Shown here piece by piece: positions 22,208 to 35,714 of a stretch of DNA of 64,000 nucleotides. The stretch spans positions 97,354,412 to 97,418,411 of the forward strand of contig CM043963.1 in the NCBI GenBank assembly GCA_014529385.2, in the 5' to 3' direction. How positions within the stretch are numbered: the first letter of the stretch is position 1; each line of letters starts with the position of its first letter. The translations under genes were made by a program, and so were the position numbers. This DNA comes from Adiantum capillus-veneris. Taxonomy: Eukaryota > Streptophyta > Polypodiopsida > Polypodiales > Pteridaceae. The notes under the pieces were generated by a model. That model was not told where the DNA came from and did no database searches. It saw only the letters and a program-made list of their open reading frames with translations.

Positions 22208-23707
22208 TCAGTCCGCAAAGGGGAGTAAGCCCAAAGCTTGGCGGAAAGCTTCAAGCTTCTCACGAAACAATGCCTTTGTGAAAAGATCTGCAAGGTTGTC
22301 CTGTGTTGGCACATAAGCGAAGCTGATCTCTCTTGTTGAGAGCCTCTCCTTGACATAGTGGTAATGCACCTCAATGTGCTTTGTGCAAGCATGAAAAGTT
22401 GGGTTCCTCACAACTGCCAATGCGCTCTGACTGTCAGTGTAAATAGTGTTGGCAGTGTCCTGTCCAACACCCAAATCAGCCATAAGGCGTCTGAGCCATA
22501 CACACTCAACCGTAGCTGTGAAGACTGCCCTGTACTCAGCCTCACAACTCGAAGTGGCCACAGTAGGTTGCTTCTTGCTCAACCATGATATACATGAACT
22601 GCCAAGCATGAAACAAAAACCACTTGTGGATACTCGCGTGTCAAAACAACCAACCCAATCTGAGTCCGAAAAAGCATGTATGTCTGGCGGCAATGATCCC
22701 CCCTTGGGATAAAACAAGCCAAGATGTAAAGTGCCACTAAGGTAGCGGAAAATCCTCTTGACAGCCTGCCAATGCTTAGACCCGGGGCTATGCATAAATC
22801 TGCTAACTTGTGAGACTGCAAACTGAATATCCGGCCTCGTGTTGCATACATAAATGAGGCAGCCAACAGCAGTTTGGTAAAGAGTGACATCAACAGGATC
22901 GCCAGCATCATGTAGACTCAACTTCAAACCTGTTTCCATGGGAGTGGCAATAGGTTTGCAATCCTCAAGTCCAAACTTACATAGCAATGTCTCTATGTAA
23001 ATTTTATGATACAAGGCAATACCATCATCACACTGCTTAAACTGTATACCCAAGTAATGATGCAACAGCCCCAAATCTTTCATCTTGAAAGTAGCATTCA
23101 AATCAGCCTTAAATTCAGCAATATGTCTCTCATTTGGTCCAGTGATCAGCAAATCATCGACATAAAGAACCACAGTGAGAAGTACATCACCCTCACGCTT
23201 TACATACAATGTGCTTTCTATTGGACTGTTATTACGAAAGCCTCGTTTAACCAAATGAGTGTCAGTTTTCTCATACAAGGCACGAGGAGATTGCTTCAAC
23301 CCATAGAAAAACTTCTTACATATGCACACTTTGTCTTCTTGTCCTTTTATGACAAAACCGCGAGGCTGCGTTACATAAAGTTCCTCAAATATGTCACCAT
23401 TCAAGAAAGCAGTAACAATGTCTGATTGATGTACATCCCAACCAAAATGAGCTGCCAATGCACATAGAAAACGTACAGTAGTCATACGAAAAGTGGGAGC
23501 AAAAGTCTCTTCATAATCTATGCCTTTTTGCTGTGCATAACCTTTTGCAACAAGTCGAGCCTTATGGCGATTGATCTCACCATCCGGCTTGCGTTTCAAC
23601 TTGTAAACCCACTTCGTACCAATGGCCTTTTTGCCAGGAGTCAAATCACATAAAGTCCACGTGTCATTTGCTATAAGTGCATCATATTCTGATTGCATGG
23701 CAGCCAT
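22208..23707 (-). mobile_element. C3 reverse transcriptase and RNase H region
   Basis: An open stretch of 499 codons. Copia RT motifs in order: GTKWVYKLKRKPDG near the start, DIVTAFLNGD, FYGLKQSPRALY, catalytic YVDDLLITG near 23,155, and KHWQAVKRIFRYL. RNase H shows SDSDWVG, SSCEAEYRA and YTDSQSALAVVRNP; the end reads DNLADLFTKAL. This is the best-preserved coding part of any element in the window. Confidence 0.88.
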
Positions 23708-26700
23708 CCAATTTTATGAATTTTATGCTTCATCAAAAGACTGAGGCTCCTCAACATCATGTAAGCTAGACACAGCCAAAGCATAACAATCTGATGCATA
23801 AGATACATGGCGAGAGCCTGAACGAGTATGACTAGACAAAGGTGCATCCAATTTACTGTCACGCAAAGTGTGCACCAGCCATTTTGGCATACCTCTAGCC
23901 TGCTCATTTTCAGCCCTTTCCCCCATAGGCTGTACATTTGCCTCATTGGAACTTACATTCGTATTTCCACCACTGAAAAGAGACAACAAAGTGTCATAAA
24001 TTTCATGTGAGCTTACATTAATGTCTCTAGTACATGACAGCAAGGGCTGAACAAAATCTTCCACAAACAATACATTTTGTTTGCGGATGATACAACCTGT
24101 AACCTTTGCTTTCAGCACTATAACCAACAAAAATACATTTGACAGCCTTATCATTCAATTTTCTGCGCTGCACTTGTGGCACCAAAGAATATGCGAAACA
24201 GCCTTTCGTAGGACACCTGTTAAGTACATAAGTGGCACACATGATGGCCTCAAGCCAAAAAGAATGCGGCAAAGCTTGACTTTTGACCATACATTGTGCC
24301 ATTTCTATCAGTGACCTGTTTTTCCTCTCAACAACACCATTTTATTGAGGTGTATAAGGCACTGTACATTGGTGTTTTATCCCACGACTAGCCAGAAATG
24401 CATTAAATTCATGAGACATATACTCCCCCCCTCGATCTGAACGGAGGGTGCCCATAGTACATTTCGAGACATTTTCAGCCATAGCCAGAAATTGTTTGAA
24501 GCACTTAAAAACTTCGGACTTCGCTTTAAGCGGAAATACCCATGCATGCCTGGAGTAATCATCAATGAAAGTCACGAAGTACAGGTAATTGCCCAAGGAC
24601 GGAGTTTGCATGGGCCCATAAACATCACTATGCACAAGCTGCAACCTGCATGTGGCCCGAACTGAACCATCCTTTGGAAATTTAGAACGCTACATCTACC
24701 CAAAATGCAGCCTTCACAAACATGTTTGACAGGTGCTTCAAGAGGCGGCAAAGAAGCAACCATATCAGATTTCTGCAAACGCAGCAAACTGGCAAAATTC
24801 AGATGACCAAAACGTGCATGCCAAAGTTTTGCATCTGAAATAGCCCTTGAATCTGCAACAGCATTTGCAAAATTTTGTCCACACTTGTCATACAAAGTGA
24901 GCTTATAAAGCCCACGGCACAAAAGCCCAGATGCAACAATTTCATCACCAAAACTGAGATCATGAACTGTACATCTGTCATCCACAAATTTGACTACAAG
25001 TCCAAGTCTAGCAAGTGCGGATACAGACAAGAGATTCTTCTTGATCCCAAGTACATAAAGTGCATCAACAAGTGTGAAGGAACTGCCATTAGCACCAGTG
25101 AGCACAATCTTTCCAACTCCCTGAACTGGATAAGAGGCGTTGTTGGCACAAGTGACTGAATTTCCATGAGGGACATCCTCGAGAGAGGTAAACAATTCAC
25201 GATGTGAGGTAATGTGCTTTGTAGCACCACTGAGGTAATTGCCCAAGGACGGAGTTTGCATGGGCCCATAAACATCACTATGCACAAGCTGCAACCTGCA
25301 TGTGGCCCGAACTGAACCATCCTTTGGAAATTTAGAACGCTACATCTACCCAAAATGCAGCCTTCACAAACATGTTTGACAGGTGCTTCAAGAGGCGGCA
25401 AAGAAGCAACCATATCAGATTTCTGCAAACGCAGCAAACTGGCAAAATTCAGATGACCAAAACGTGCATGCCAAAGTTTTGCATCTGAAATAGCCCTTGA
25501 ATCTGCAACAGCATTTGCAAAATTTTGTCCACACTTGTCATACAAAGTGAGCTTATAAAGCCCACGGCACAAAAGCCCAGATGCAACAATTTCATCACCA
25601 AAACTGAGATCATGAACTGTACATCTGTCATCCACAAATTTGACTACAAGTCCAAGTCTAGCAAGTGCGGATACAGACAAGAGATTCTTCTTGATCCCAA
25701 GTACATAAAGTGCATCAACAAGTGTGAAGGAACTGCCATTAGCACCAGTGAGCACAATCTTTCCAACTCCCTGAACTGGATAAGAGGCGTTGTTGGCACA
25801 AGTGACTGAATTTCCATGAGGGACATCCTCGAGAGAGGTAAACAATTCACGATGTGAGGTAATGTGCTTTGTAGCACCACTGTCGAAATACCACACATGT
25901 GAATCTACAGCAACTGACAAGCATGCATCATGGACAGCAGGATTGTAAGTGCACTCTACGCTAAAAGCCCATTCTGCATCAACATCAACAACACAGTCTC
26001 CTTTCACAGAAGACTCAACAATGGCTGCATTTGTAGTGGAACCAGCATTTGCAGTGGAACCACCCTCTTTCTTCTTAGCCTCTTTGGCCTTCAACTTAGG
26101 ACACGACTTGATCAAGTGATCATTGGCTTTACAATAATGGCAACACATCTTCTTTTTGCCCTTATCACCAGAATTTCCAGATGAATTGTTGCCACCAGAA
26201 GCACTAGGAGCAGAATTTTTGCCACTCGCAGCAGAACCATAAGAAGTGGCTGCATTGCTGTTACCACCCTTTCTTTGAGAAGCAATAAAAGCCTGTTCAA
26301 CTTCACGCTGTCTAGTCCTGTTTTTTCTGGAAAGTGACTCTTGCAACAGCACTGTGCATAATGCATCAAACTTGACAACTTCTGGATTTCCTTGGGTCAT
26401 GAGTCTCCAAGTACTAGCAAAAGTCTGGTAAGGCATCAAGAACAGTCTGCACAAGGGAACTGTCTGAAATAACTTCACCTGTAGAAATGAGTTGCTCATT
26501 GATATCCTTGACACTAGCAAGGAAGGTGTCCATATCATCTTCCTCATGCATAATCTTCGACTCCAACTCTTTACGCAGCAAAGCAATTTTAGCCTCATTG
26601 AGGCTTGCATAAAGACCTGCTAGAATATCCCAAGCCTGTTTTGCAGATTTTGCTGAATGGATGTGAGGAACAATGGTGCGCTTCACAGACAACGCAATTA

Positions 26701-27040
26701 ATGCATGAGCCTACGCATCCTTAACATCCCAACGAGCTTGTTCTGCCGTAGGCAAAACAACTCTAACAGCTGCAATCCTTGCAGCAAGACCTGCAACATC
26801 CTCAACATCGCCTACATCCTGAAAACCAGGACGTACATCAATGCCCTGCACAATGTTCCAGACACCCTTTGACACAAGAACATGTTGCATCATATAAGCC
26901 CACATAGGGTAGTTGTCCCCATCCAACCTGTCCTCAGCAGCAAACATCTTGAACACATCTGTGTTGTTGTTGTCAGCCATGGTAAACGCTGCACCTGATG
27001 TGAAAACTGCCCAAAAATAGGAGAAACGGAGCGGGAACAA
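23708..27040 (-). mobile_element. C3 gag, protease and integrase region
   Basis: Minus strand. Gag starts near MADNNNTDVFKMF, with LDGDNYPMWAYMMQHVL typical of copia gag. A CCHC knuckle lies near 26,150, protease near 25,890. Integrase shows QLVHSDVYGPM, FIDDYSRHAWVFPL and SDRGGEY near 24,440. The region contains the internal repetition noted for C3 and has a few breaks. Confidence 0.85.
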
Positions 27041-27344
27041 CGTGTGCTATATAGCACAAACCATAGAAGACTATAAGGCACCTGTTATGCAGAAAACGAC
27101 ACTGACAAAAATTCTGCACAAAATGACGAAATAGTCTGTGCAGTACTGCCTGTAGTGGAAACGGAGGCCAAAATGAGCCCAAATCAAAATTCTGAGCAGA
27201 CCGAGCTCTTCGAGCATGCCCAAAATATTTGTTGACCTACGCGAACACTTGCCAAAGCTCATTGAAATCGGAGAAAGTGAGCAGGCGTGTGCTGGAGCAG
27301 CTGGCGACTAAGCCCGGGAGGACGTGACCTGCTCTGATACCAAT

Positions 27345-27571
27345 TGTTGGAATTAGGGTTGCAGAGAAACACACACAGCTTGGAGAAGACGAAGGAAGAT
27401 CAAGGCACACAATAGAGAGTGTATTACTTAGTGTGCAATGGAAAGATGGATAGCCCTAGAGTGATGGGTGTATATACAATGCACGGGGGAAAAAACCTCC
27501 TAAAGAGGGAAAAAATTCCCTGGCGGTCCTAGTGTGTTCACACACATCACTACCACATGTATATGGTAACA
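27345..27571 (-). repeat. 5' LTR of C3
   Basis: 227 bases. To its left, TGCTCTGATACCA (27330-27342) is the reverse complement of the tRNA-Met primer site TGGTATCAGAGCA. Confidence 0.9.
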
Positions 27572-28017
27572 TTTTTCTATGAAGCGTCTACAGTATGCAC
27601 ACATACCAATAAAGCTTCTTAGCTCATGTAGATTTCTTGGATTAGGCCATGCTTATATTACCTCCGACTTTGATGGATCCATAGGGATACCATCTTGAGA
27701 GATAATGTGACCTAAATATTGAATCTCTTGTAGGAAAAATTCATTTTTCTTTTCATTAATAAAAAGCTTCTTCTCTCTCACAACTTGAAAGATTACCTGG
27801 AGGTGTCACTTGTACTCCTCAAGATAATTTGAGTGGCCTGAAGATTTTTTGTCCATCGTGAGTTTGACTGCGGTTGGAACATTTGTCAGGCCAAAACTTG
27901 TAACTTATCAAATAGATCTTCTACTCGAGGCATGGCAAATTTTTTTTTTTTTAGTGATCCTATTTAGTGCTCTATAGTCGGCACATGTGATATGTGCCAT
28001 CTTTCAATTTGTACTAA
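27572..28017 (-). mobile_element. A1 reverse transcriptase remnant
   Basis: Minus strand. A SFGLTNVPT-like motif (Ty3 RT PFGLTNAP) and downstream words fitting the RT-RNase H connection are visible. The stretch lies between C3 and G1, and both neighbouring A1 pieces continue the same pol order. Strongly decayed. Confidence 0.65.
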
Positions 28018-28025
28018 AAGTAATG

Positions 28026-28209
28026 GTGAACAGAATGGAGAGGAGCTATGTCAAGACAAGGGCAAGGCCAGGGAGTCATGGACTAGGCCAGGGGCCAGAC
28101 TAAGCAGTGTGGACAAGGGAATCCGACTAGGGCAAAAGGCTAGGAGCATTGCCTATATAATGGGAGGTTGGGAGGTGGATTCCAGGGTCTAGTCACCTCA
28201 GTCTTTACA
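28026..28209 (+). repeat. Probable 5' LTR (or its 3' part) of G1
   Basis: It lies between the A1 RT remnant and the primer site and ends CTTTACA. It contains a TATA box about 55 bases before its end. With no second copy in the window, the left end is not fixed. Confidence 0.5.
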
Positions 28210-28224
28210 CTGGTATCAAAAGCC

Positions 28225-28975
28225 AAGTTTCTTTTTTGCGAAAAAGAAGGCGTGGTGATTCTAAGCCTCAGAAGCTCTTGCATGTTGCATGCCATGAGGC
28301 TTTGCTCTTGCCAACAGGGAGGAACCCGCATGCACCCTCTCCAACATCGCAAGCTCGGCTATGGCGAAACAGGGCGAGGCTTAGCTCCTTGAGGTCGAGC
28401 TGACCTACTGAGGCAAAACCGACACAGGGCCGAGCACCACCAAGCAACGCATGTCGCGTTCTCTCTCTTTCTCTCCCCTGCTCGTTCGCGTTGCCGAAAG
28501 AGCTCATAAACATTTTTTTTTTCACATGGCGGGCACCCAACACCCTTAGGGTTCTTGGACAACAAGTTTTTTTTGTGAAGCATAAGGGTGGGTACCCACA
28601 GTCGCGTTTCCCCCTTTCTCTTGAGCAGTGGAATTTGTTCCCCAGACAATATATGTTCTTGGCAACGTCATGCGGTTGCAGAGCTGCAAATAGTCTTAAA
28701 GTGCAGAAAATTTCGATTGTCCCGTCAGTGCCCATCATCAATAGTTTCTTTGGAACCTTAAGCCGACTGCGACAAATCTACGCGGTACCCTTGAACGGGT
28801 GAATTTACTGGCTAGCTAAAGCTTGGACTACCAACAAATTTATTGGTTGCTTAAAGCTTGGACCATTCACATAATTAGCACGGCTAATTACCTGTTGCGG
28901 TGCATCATACGGCTAGGAATTATTTTTTGACTCAAAGTATTTTTCCTTCTATTCCTTCCACTGCATGGTGTTGCC
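28225..28975 (+). other. Leader of G1
   Basis: About 750 bases between primer site and gag start. Several short frames but no recognisable domain; the gag ATG lies in GTTGCCATGGAT, a good plant start context. Confidence 0.6.
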
Positions 28976-30155
28976 ATGGATTCAGATATCAACATGACTT
29001 TTGATTTTGAGCATCATACGCCTGATCCTGCCCATGATGGCTTGCAGTCGGATGCTCTCATGGAGGGTGCCCGCGACGCTACGGGAGGTGATGACGCTTA
29101 TAAGTTGCTTGATATTCAAGAATTTCGTGCACTTCAAACACGCATATTAGTAATGGAAGGAAATTTTTCATCTCTAAATGAAAAGGTCACTAAATTATCT
29201 ACATTAGTGATACAATTTACGCAACAGCAGGCCAAGGGCCCTGTTGACATACACATGCATGAGCACACTGCTACTCAAGGGCAAGGCCATTCTGATCATG
29301 GACAAGGTCCATCTCCATATTCTTTGCACACTCTCACTGCAAAGGAGGCGGATGAGTTGTTGAAAAACACCAAACCACCGGCTTTTAAGGGGGAAGACCG
29401 AGATCACAATAAGGATGCAGTGAATATCTTTCTCAGCAAGTGGGATGGAATTCACGCCTTACAACGTACTTCGGATGCACTCAGAGCACTGCAAACAAGT
29501 TTAACTTTGGAAGGCAAGGCCTACAAATGGTGGATGTCTCTCAAGGAGAAGAATATCATACCACAGAGTTGGGCAGCCTTTGAGGCTATGTTTCAAAAAG
29601 AATTTTTGCCTACAAATGAAGCAAATCGCAATTGGACGGCTTGGGACACGTGTTCCATGTGCCAACACCCATCATTACTTGAATATATCTCTCACTATCG
29701 AGATGTTATCCTCAAGTTGGAAGGACTAGACACCTTTCAGTAAGTACGTGGTTTATCCGCGGTCAACGCCAGAGCTTAAGAAGCACGTCAAGACTCAGGA
29801 CCCTAAAACACTTGAGGAGGCCATAGTGAAAGTACACAATCATGATGATCCACATGAAAAGAAATCACATAATAATCACGTACCTGTTGATACACATGGT
29901 AATACATGCACACAGTATGGGCACAATAAAAGGAAATTTATAGTAGCCAATTTTGAAGCGGCTAAAAAACCCAAGGGGTCCCGTAGTCCTCTCTCTCCTG
30001 AGGACTTTGATAAGGCTAAAAAAGAGAAGTTATGTTTTGAATGCTTGGGAAGCGATCATGGCAAAAAGGATTGTCCCAAGGGAAATCCTGCTGCTCATGG
30101 CAAGGAGAAAGCAGTGCACACGGTGCAACTGCTACCTCTTGAGTCTTCCTCATGA
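28976..30155 (+). mobile_element. G1 gag region
   Basis: Begins MDSDINMTFDFEHH. A predicted coiled-coil-like stretch (ILVMEGNFSSLNEKVTKLST) precedes the retrotransposon-gag core (LQTSLTLEGKAYKWWMSLKE). A CX2C knuckle LCFECLGSDHGKKDCP lies near 30,030. Typical Ty3 gag order. Confidence 0.82.
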
Positions 30156-33100
30156 TTCTCTATAGCGGAAGTAACACACACCGAGGTGGTGCATGAATCC
30201 TGTCTCAGAGCTTCCATGTAGCAACATACCTTCAGACCACATGAGTTAGTATGTATGCATGGATCTCTGCAAGGGCACAAAGTGTGCATCTTGGTAGATG
30301 ACGATGCTACTCACAATTTTATTAATTATGGTTTGGTGAAAAAACTCAAATTGCCTCAAACTCCAAGTTCCCACCACTACAAGGTAGCAATGATGAATGG
30401 ATATGATGCCGAAATCTGGGATACTCAAGTTCGAGCTGTACCGTTGGAAGTAAAAGGCTACTCCATATCCTTGGGTTTTCAGGTTATGAACATGGAGAGG
30501 GCAGACGTGGTCCTTGGTAGGGAATGGTTGCATAGCCTAGGACCATCACTGAAGTGTAGCTATGAGCACAACAGCTTGATGTTTGAATCCCATGGCCTTT
30601 TTCACCACTGATATGTACACCACTGATATGTACAACTGAGCTTATGCAGCTCGTTTCTGATAATGAAATAGATCAAGTTTTCTTGTGTTACTCATTGTCT
30701 CATTTTCTCTCCAACATTGAATTTGTTGAACATTCCTCAACGCCGCATGCTTCTATCTCATATCTTAACTCTTCCACCAATGGCTACTTCTCAACAAGCA
30801 AAGTTTGCTAGTGATTTAAAAAATTTATTGAAGGAATTTCATGATGTTTTTCCTAATGATTTTCCATCAGGATTATCGCCAACATGATCGATGCAACATA
30901 GCATCGATGTGGATGCAGGCAGTAAACCAATCAATAAACCACCCTACCGCATGAGTTACTTTGAAGCTGCTGAGGTGGAATTTCAGCTTGCTGACTATCT
31001 TAGCAGAGGGTTTATCCAACCCAGTTCTTCACCATGGGCTTCACCTATCCTATTAGTGAAGAAAAAAGACGGTAGTATGCGCATGTGCGTAGACTATAGT
31101 GGCTTAAATGCGGTTACTGTTAAGAACAGGTACCCATTGCCACGCGTGGATGAGTTGTTCGACAAGATCACTCATGCTCGTATTTTTACGAAAATAGACT
31201 TGCGGTCATGTTATCACGAAGTACGCATTTGACTTGCTGATATACCCAAAACTGCTTTCCGAACAAGGTTTGGACACTACGAGTTTTTGGTTTTGCCTTT
31301 TGGGTGAACCAATGAGCCCGCAACATTCATGACACTTATGGATAGTGTCTTGAAGCCGTACTTGGACAAATTTGTCATCGTTTTTCTCAATGAAATTCTA
31401 GTATACAGTGCTTCTAAGGAAGAACACTTACATTATCTGAGGCAAGTGTTCGAATTGTTACGAACAAATCAATTATATGCCAATGAATCTAAGTGTGATT
31501 TTTTGGAGGAGGAAATTCACTATCTTGGGCATGTTATTTCGGCTACTGGGCTACACATGGATCAATCCAAAGTGGATACCATTCGGCAATGGCCTTCTCC
31601 TAAAAATCTAGAAGAGTTATAATTTTTTAAAGGATTTGCAGGTTTTTATCGAAGGTTCGTTAAACACTATGCTAATATTGCTCTTCCCATGACGGACCAA
31701 CTCAAAGGCAAAGGCAAAGTTTTTCAGTGGAGACCCGCTCAATAGCATAGTTTTGATACGCTCAAGGATGCATTAGCTACAGATCCAATCCTAGCTATTG
31801 TAGATCCCTTAAAACCATTCGTTTTGGAAACGGATGCGAGTGACCGTGCTATTGGAGTAGTGCTACAAGAAGGGCGGCCAATTGCATTTGAAAGCAAGAA
31901 GCTTGATTCAGCACATCAGAATTACTCTGCTTATGAACATGAACTCTATGCAATAGTGTCTGCCTTGAAAACATGGAGACATTATTTGTATGGTGCTCAG
32001 TTTGAGATTGTGTTTGACCATGAAAGCATTAAATGGTTACACAACAAACCGATTTGAAGGGTTGAAAAGCCAGGTGGACTGAGATTCTTCAGGAATATGA
32101 CGCAAAGCTCTTGTATCATAAAGGACGATACAATGTGGTGGTTGACGCTCTTAGTCGTATGCCTGAGATCAATTCTCTCTTGTTCACGGAACTTTGTAGT
32201 GAATTTTTTGACTCTCTAAAGGGCAAATATGAGCAAGATGACACATATTCCAAAGTGTGGAGTCATGTGCAAATGAGGGATCCTTCTCACTCCAATGGTG
32301 GTAGTGTATCGTTAACCTCCACACACATTTCTCCTCTGTCGAGTGATGAACTACAGCAATGGAATAATTTTACCCTCGACAATGGGTACCTACTCCATAA
32401 GGGGAGAGTTTGTGTACAGACGGACATAGACATTCGATGCCAAATTATTCATGAATGTCATGACAATCCAAGTGCATGGCACCCGGGTATTAGAAAGACT
32501 TATGCTCTCGTATGACAATAGTTTTACTGACCAAGTTTACATGGCTTTGTTCAAGATTATGTCTTGCATTGCCAAAAATGTCAGGTTAACAAAGCAGAGC
32601 ACCTGAAAGCAGGAGGACTCTTACATCCTTTGGAGATTCCCAATGGTAAACGGGAAAGTATCTCTATGGATTTTATTGTGGGTTTACCAACCACTGTACG
32701 AGGTCATGACTCACTATGGGTGGTCGTAGACCGGTTGACTAAACTATGTAAGTTTTTTCCAACCAAATCAATGATTAAGACTCCAGAATTAGCCAAGTTA
32801 TTTGTGGACAACCTATACAAGTTGTATGGCTTGCCAAGTAACATTGTCAGTGATCATGATCCCAAGTTTAATAGTCATTTTTGGAGGGCTGTGTTTAAAC
32901 AATTGGGTACACAACTAAACCTCAGTACAACCAATCATCCAGAAACGGATGGTCAAACTGAACGAGTTAACAAAGTGTTAGAGGATATGCTACGAGGATA
33001 CGTTAGCAAGAAACAAACAGACTGGGAAGAATATCTACCTCTTCTTGAGTTTGCTTACAACAGTGCTAAGCATGTCACGACTAGATTTAGTCCTTTCATG

Positions 33101-33560
33101 CTCATGTATGGTTTTCAACCTAGGTCACCTGTTACGGTGGGGTTGGCAACCGAAAAATCCAACAGGTTAAGGATTTTCTCCAAGACCACATGGATATGCT
33201 GAAACTCGCTCGTTAGAACGTCCGACAAGCACAGGATCGGTATAAGAAGTACGCTAATGAGAAACGTCGGGAAGTTACCTTTGAGGAAGGGGAGTATTTT
33301 TACGTGTGTCAGAGCATTCACAAAGTCTGAAAACTAGGCCAACACCTAAATTATCTACACGATATTGTGGTCCTTTCAAAATACTCAAGCGAGTGGGTGA
33401 TCGTGCCTACAAACTATCGCTACCTACACATTCTCGTATTCATCCGGTGTTTCATGTAAGCCCTTTACATAAGCGGTTACATGGGGACGACAATGTCATT
33501 GGCCAACAGATTCTGGTCGATTTCATTGAACCTCCTAGCTTACTGCATGAACCTGAATGA
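30156..33560 (+). mobile_element. G1 protease, RT, RNase H and integrase region
   Basis: Protease shows CILVDDDATHNFI with VVLGREWL. RT shows [34 protein letters not shown] and [13 protein letters not shown]. RNase H has LETDASDRAIGVVLQEGRPI. Integrase shows HPGIRKTYA, SMDFIVGLP, SDHDPKFNSHFW and ETDGQTERVNK, then GPFKILKRVGDRAYKLSLP. Order PR-RT-RH-INT defines Ty3. The region is interrupted in several places. Confidence 0.85.
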
Positions 33561-33564
33561 ATTC

Positions 33565-35714
33565 TTGCTAGGCCTCACCATCCCTTTTTCCACCAATTCA
33601 TGTATTTGCCTCATGATCTCCTCTTGTTGAGCTTGTGAACCTCAATAAGGAGGTTTATTAGGCGGTGAGCTTTCTAGTAGAAACTCTATTGCATGGTTAT
33701 CATCCCCTCGTTTTGGAGATAGCTCACTAGGCATGTCATCAATGAAAACATCTTAGAATCTAGGAAATTAGACAACTCTAATTCTGCTTGATTCCCTTCA
33801 TTGCTACTTGTAAAAACATTAGACCCATTTACAAGTTCTCTAACAAAAATCATATACGCAAAAATAGAGCTTTTCATTGACTTATCAAAAGCAAGCGTAT
33901 TTACCAGGGTTATGGTGTTTCCTGACTCATTAGAATCTATGTACATGCTCTTTTCCCTGTGGGTGTAGTAGATTCTCCTTTCAGGGAACTTCATGTTGGT
34001 AGCCATACGGTTGAACCATGGTGCCCCTAGGATAACATCCTCATGTTGGAGAGGAGAGATGAAACAATCTTCTTTGTTGACGTAGATTTGGACATGAAGC
34101 CTCAACTTCCCAATCAAGGGAGTAACGGAGGCTTGCTGTCCCTTGAAAGTTGCATCGGCAGTTACAGTATCTCCCATCTCAAAAGCTTGAATGCCCAACT
34201 TAGTGTCCAACTCCGTTGATATGAAGTTGTGAGTAGAGCCAGGGTCAAAGAGAATAAGGGCATCCTGCTCCCTTACTTTTTCCCCAAGCATAGGAGAGGG
34301 ATGAGCCTTTGCAATGAGTATCCTCTTTTGGAGCTTCAACCATGGAAGCTCTAGGAGTGTCATTGCGTACATTTCTTTTGGGGAAAGAACGATAACCATG
34401 TCCTTGCTCCCCACACTTAAAGAATTTATGGTCTTTATAAAAAGCCTCTAATTCTTCGAGAGAGAGCTTATTTTCACCTTTGTAAGCTTCTTTATCCTTG
34501 GCCTTATTGTTGTTGGTGTTGGTATTGACTTGAAAAGAGTTTTGAGCATTGCTCTTTCCTTTAGCTTCATTTCGATCCTTGTTTTCCATGGGCTTGAAAT
34601 TTCTTCTCACCCCTTGTTGGAAATTGATCCTTGAAGCAACCATAGTGTGGTGGATGACTTCGGTGATAGTGCTAGGCCATTGTGAGTTGACATACTTGGC
34701 CATTTCATCAGGTAATCCCGCACTAAATTGTTGCTTTCGTTTGACGAAGTCTATCCTTTGAAAGACTGTAGCTTTGAGATGTAAATCCAAAAACTTGTTT
34801 ATATATTTGTGGATAGACTCGTTGAAGAGTAGCTTCAAACTTCGCCATTCGGTGAGCACTTTGTCCTTGGCATAGCTTGCAAGGAATTGCTTCATGATGG
34901 AAACTCGTAGAGTTTTTCATGTCTTTGGGGCCTCATCGTTGCCACGAAGGCTATCCCGCCATTGACCAGCAGATTTTTGGAAGTGCACAGCTACATGGTG
35001 TAGCTTGGAGGACTCGGTGAAGCCCTCGTCTCCAATGGCCACATCAAATTGTTGGATAAAAGCCAATACTTTGTTGGTGTCACCAAAGGTGCCATCATAG
35101 GTAAGAAAAGAGATACTCTTTCCTGCCTCTTTGAATTTCTTAAGCTTTTGGGACCTTCACCATGCTGGGTCAGTTTTGCGATGTCCTTCCCTCTTGTATT
35201 CTCTAAGAGAATAACTATTGCCTTTGTTGGAAGAGGAGGAAGGTGAAGAAGAAGGAGAAGAGGGTGACCTCTTTCTCGCTTTTTTCTTCCTTTGTTTCCT
35301 CTCTTCCCTTTCGGAGTGACGAGGAGAAGGCCTATGGGTTTACCACCGCCTTCGTGGAGCCACATGTTTAGAGGAACTTAGGGATTCGATTATTTCTTGT
35401 TCTTTGGATTCCTCCTCTCTTATGGGAGAGAGTCTTCTTTCGGGATTCTCATCAAGAGGCCTCCTAAACTCTCTCTCCTCTTGGAGAGGAAGGGAAATCC
35501 CATAAGCACGAAGTTTTTGGGTAACTCTAGCTTGCAAAGTAGGGTTGCCCATGGCTTGATGCAACCTAGTAACAAGATAATTGATAAACATGGGGGCATT
35601 ATCATTAGCACCTTTATGTGAAAAATCAAAGTTATCAATGTTCATTCTACTCTCTTGGTTATTCTCAGCCATGCTAATTATGCTTGTGTGTTTACTTAGT
35701 CTATTCTTTGGCAA
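33565..35714 (-). mobile_element. A1 gag and protease region
   Basis: Minus strand. Gag begins near MPKNRLSKHTSIISMAENNQ; QFLASYAKDKVLTEWRSLKL and INKFLDLHLKATVFQRIDF mark the retrotransposon-gag core; a knuckle HKFFKCGEQGHGYRSFP follows near 34,410. The protease shows LILFDPGSTHNFISTEL and DVILGAPWF. The left end reads into the start of RT (EEIMRQIHELVEKGMVRPS) before G1. Closely related to 38330-40259 in A2. Several breaks. Confidence 0.85.

Larger units (their letters stand above)
21906..27571 (-). mobile_element. C3: Ty1/copia element inserted in A1 pol
   Basis: 5,666 bases with LTRs of 227 bases each (21906-22132 and 27345-27571), TGTTGGAA to GGTAACA as read on the plus strand. Flanks TTTTG and TTTTT are a near-match target duplication. 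On the minus strand: 5' LTR, primer site (27331-27342), gag, zinc knuckle CCHYCKANDHLIKSCP, protease WYFDSGATKHIT, pre-integrase WHARFGHL, integrase, RT-RNase H, polypurine tract, 3' LTR. I counted 9 differences between the LTRs (about 4%). The lineage may be Ale-like; this is tentative. It carries a few breaks and an internal repetition of roughly 0.65 kb. Confidence 0.9.
28018..33560 (+). mobile_element. G1: Ty3 chromovirus-like element inserted in A1 pol
   Basis: Parts on the plus strand: LTR-like 5' end with TATA box CTATATAATG near 28,153, primer site TGGTATCAAAAGCC at 28211, leader, gag (28976-30155), protease, RT, RNase H and integrase up to about 33,560. No matching 3' LTR is seen before A1 sequence resumes near 33,565. 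Its left limit is inferred from where A1 similarity stops. Broken, with several breaks. Family: Ty3, chromovirus-like from the FHVSPLHKRLHG end of integrase. Confidence 0.85.

Noticed and set aside
23006-23425. 139-codon plus-strand frame inside C3
   Set aside because: Opposite-strand shadow of the well-conserved copia RT frame.
28491-28802. Coding region in the G1 leader
   Set aside because: Frames on both strands are of similar length and lack motifs; the region sits between primer site and gag, where a non-coding leader is expected.
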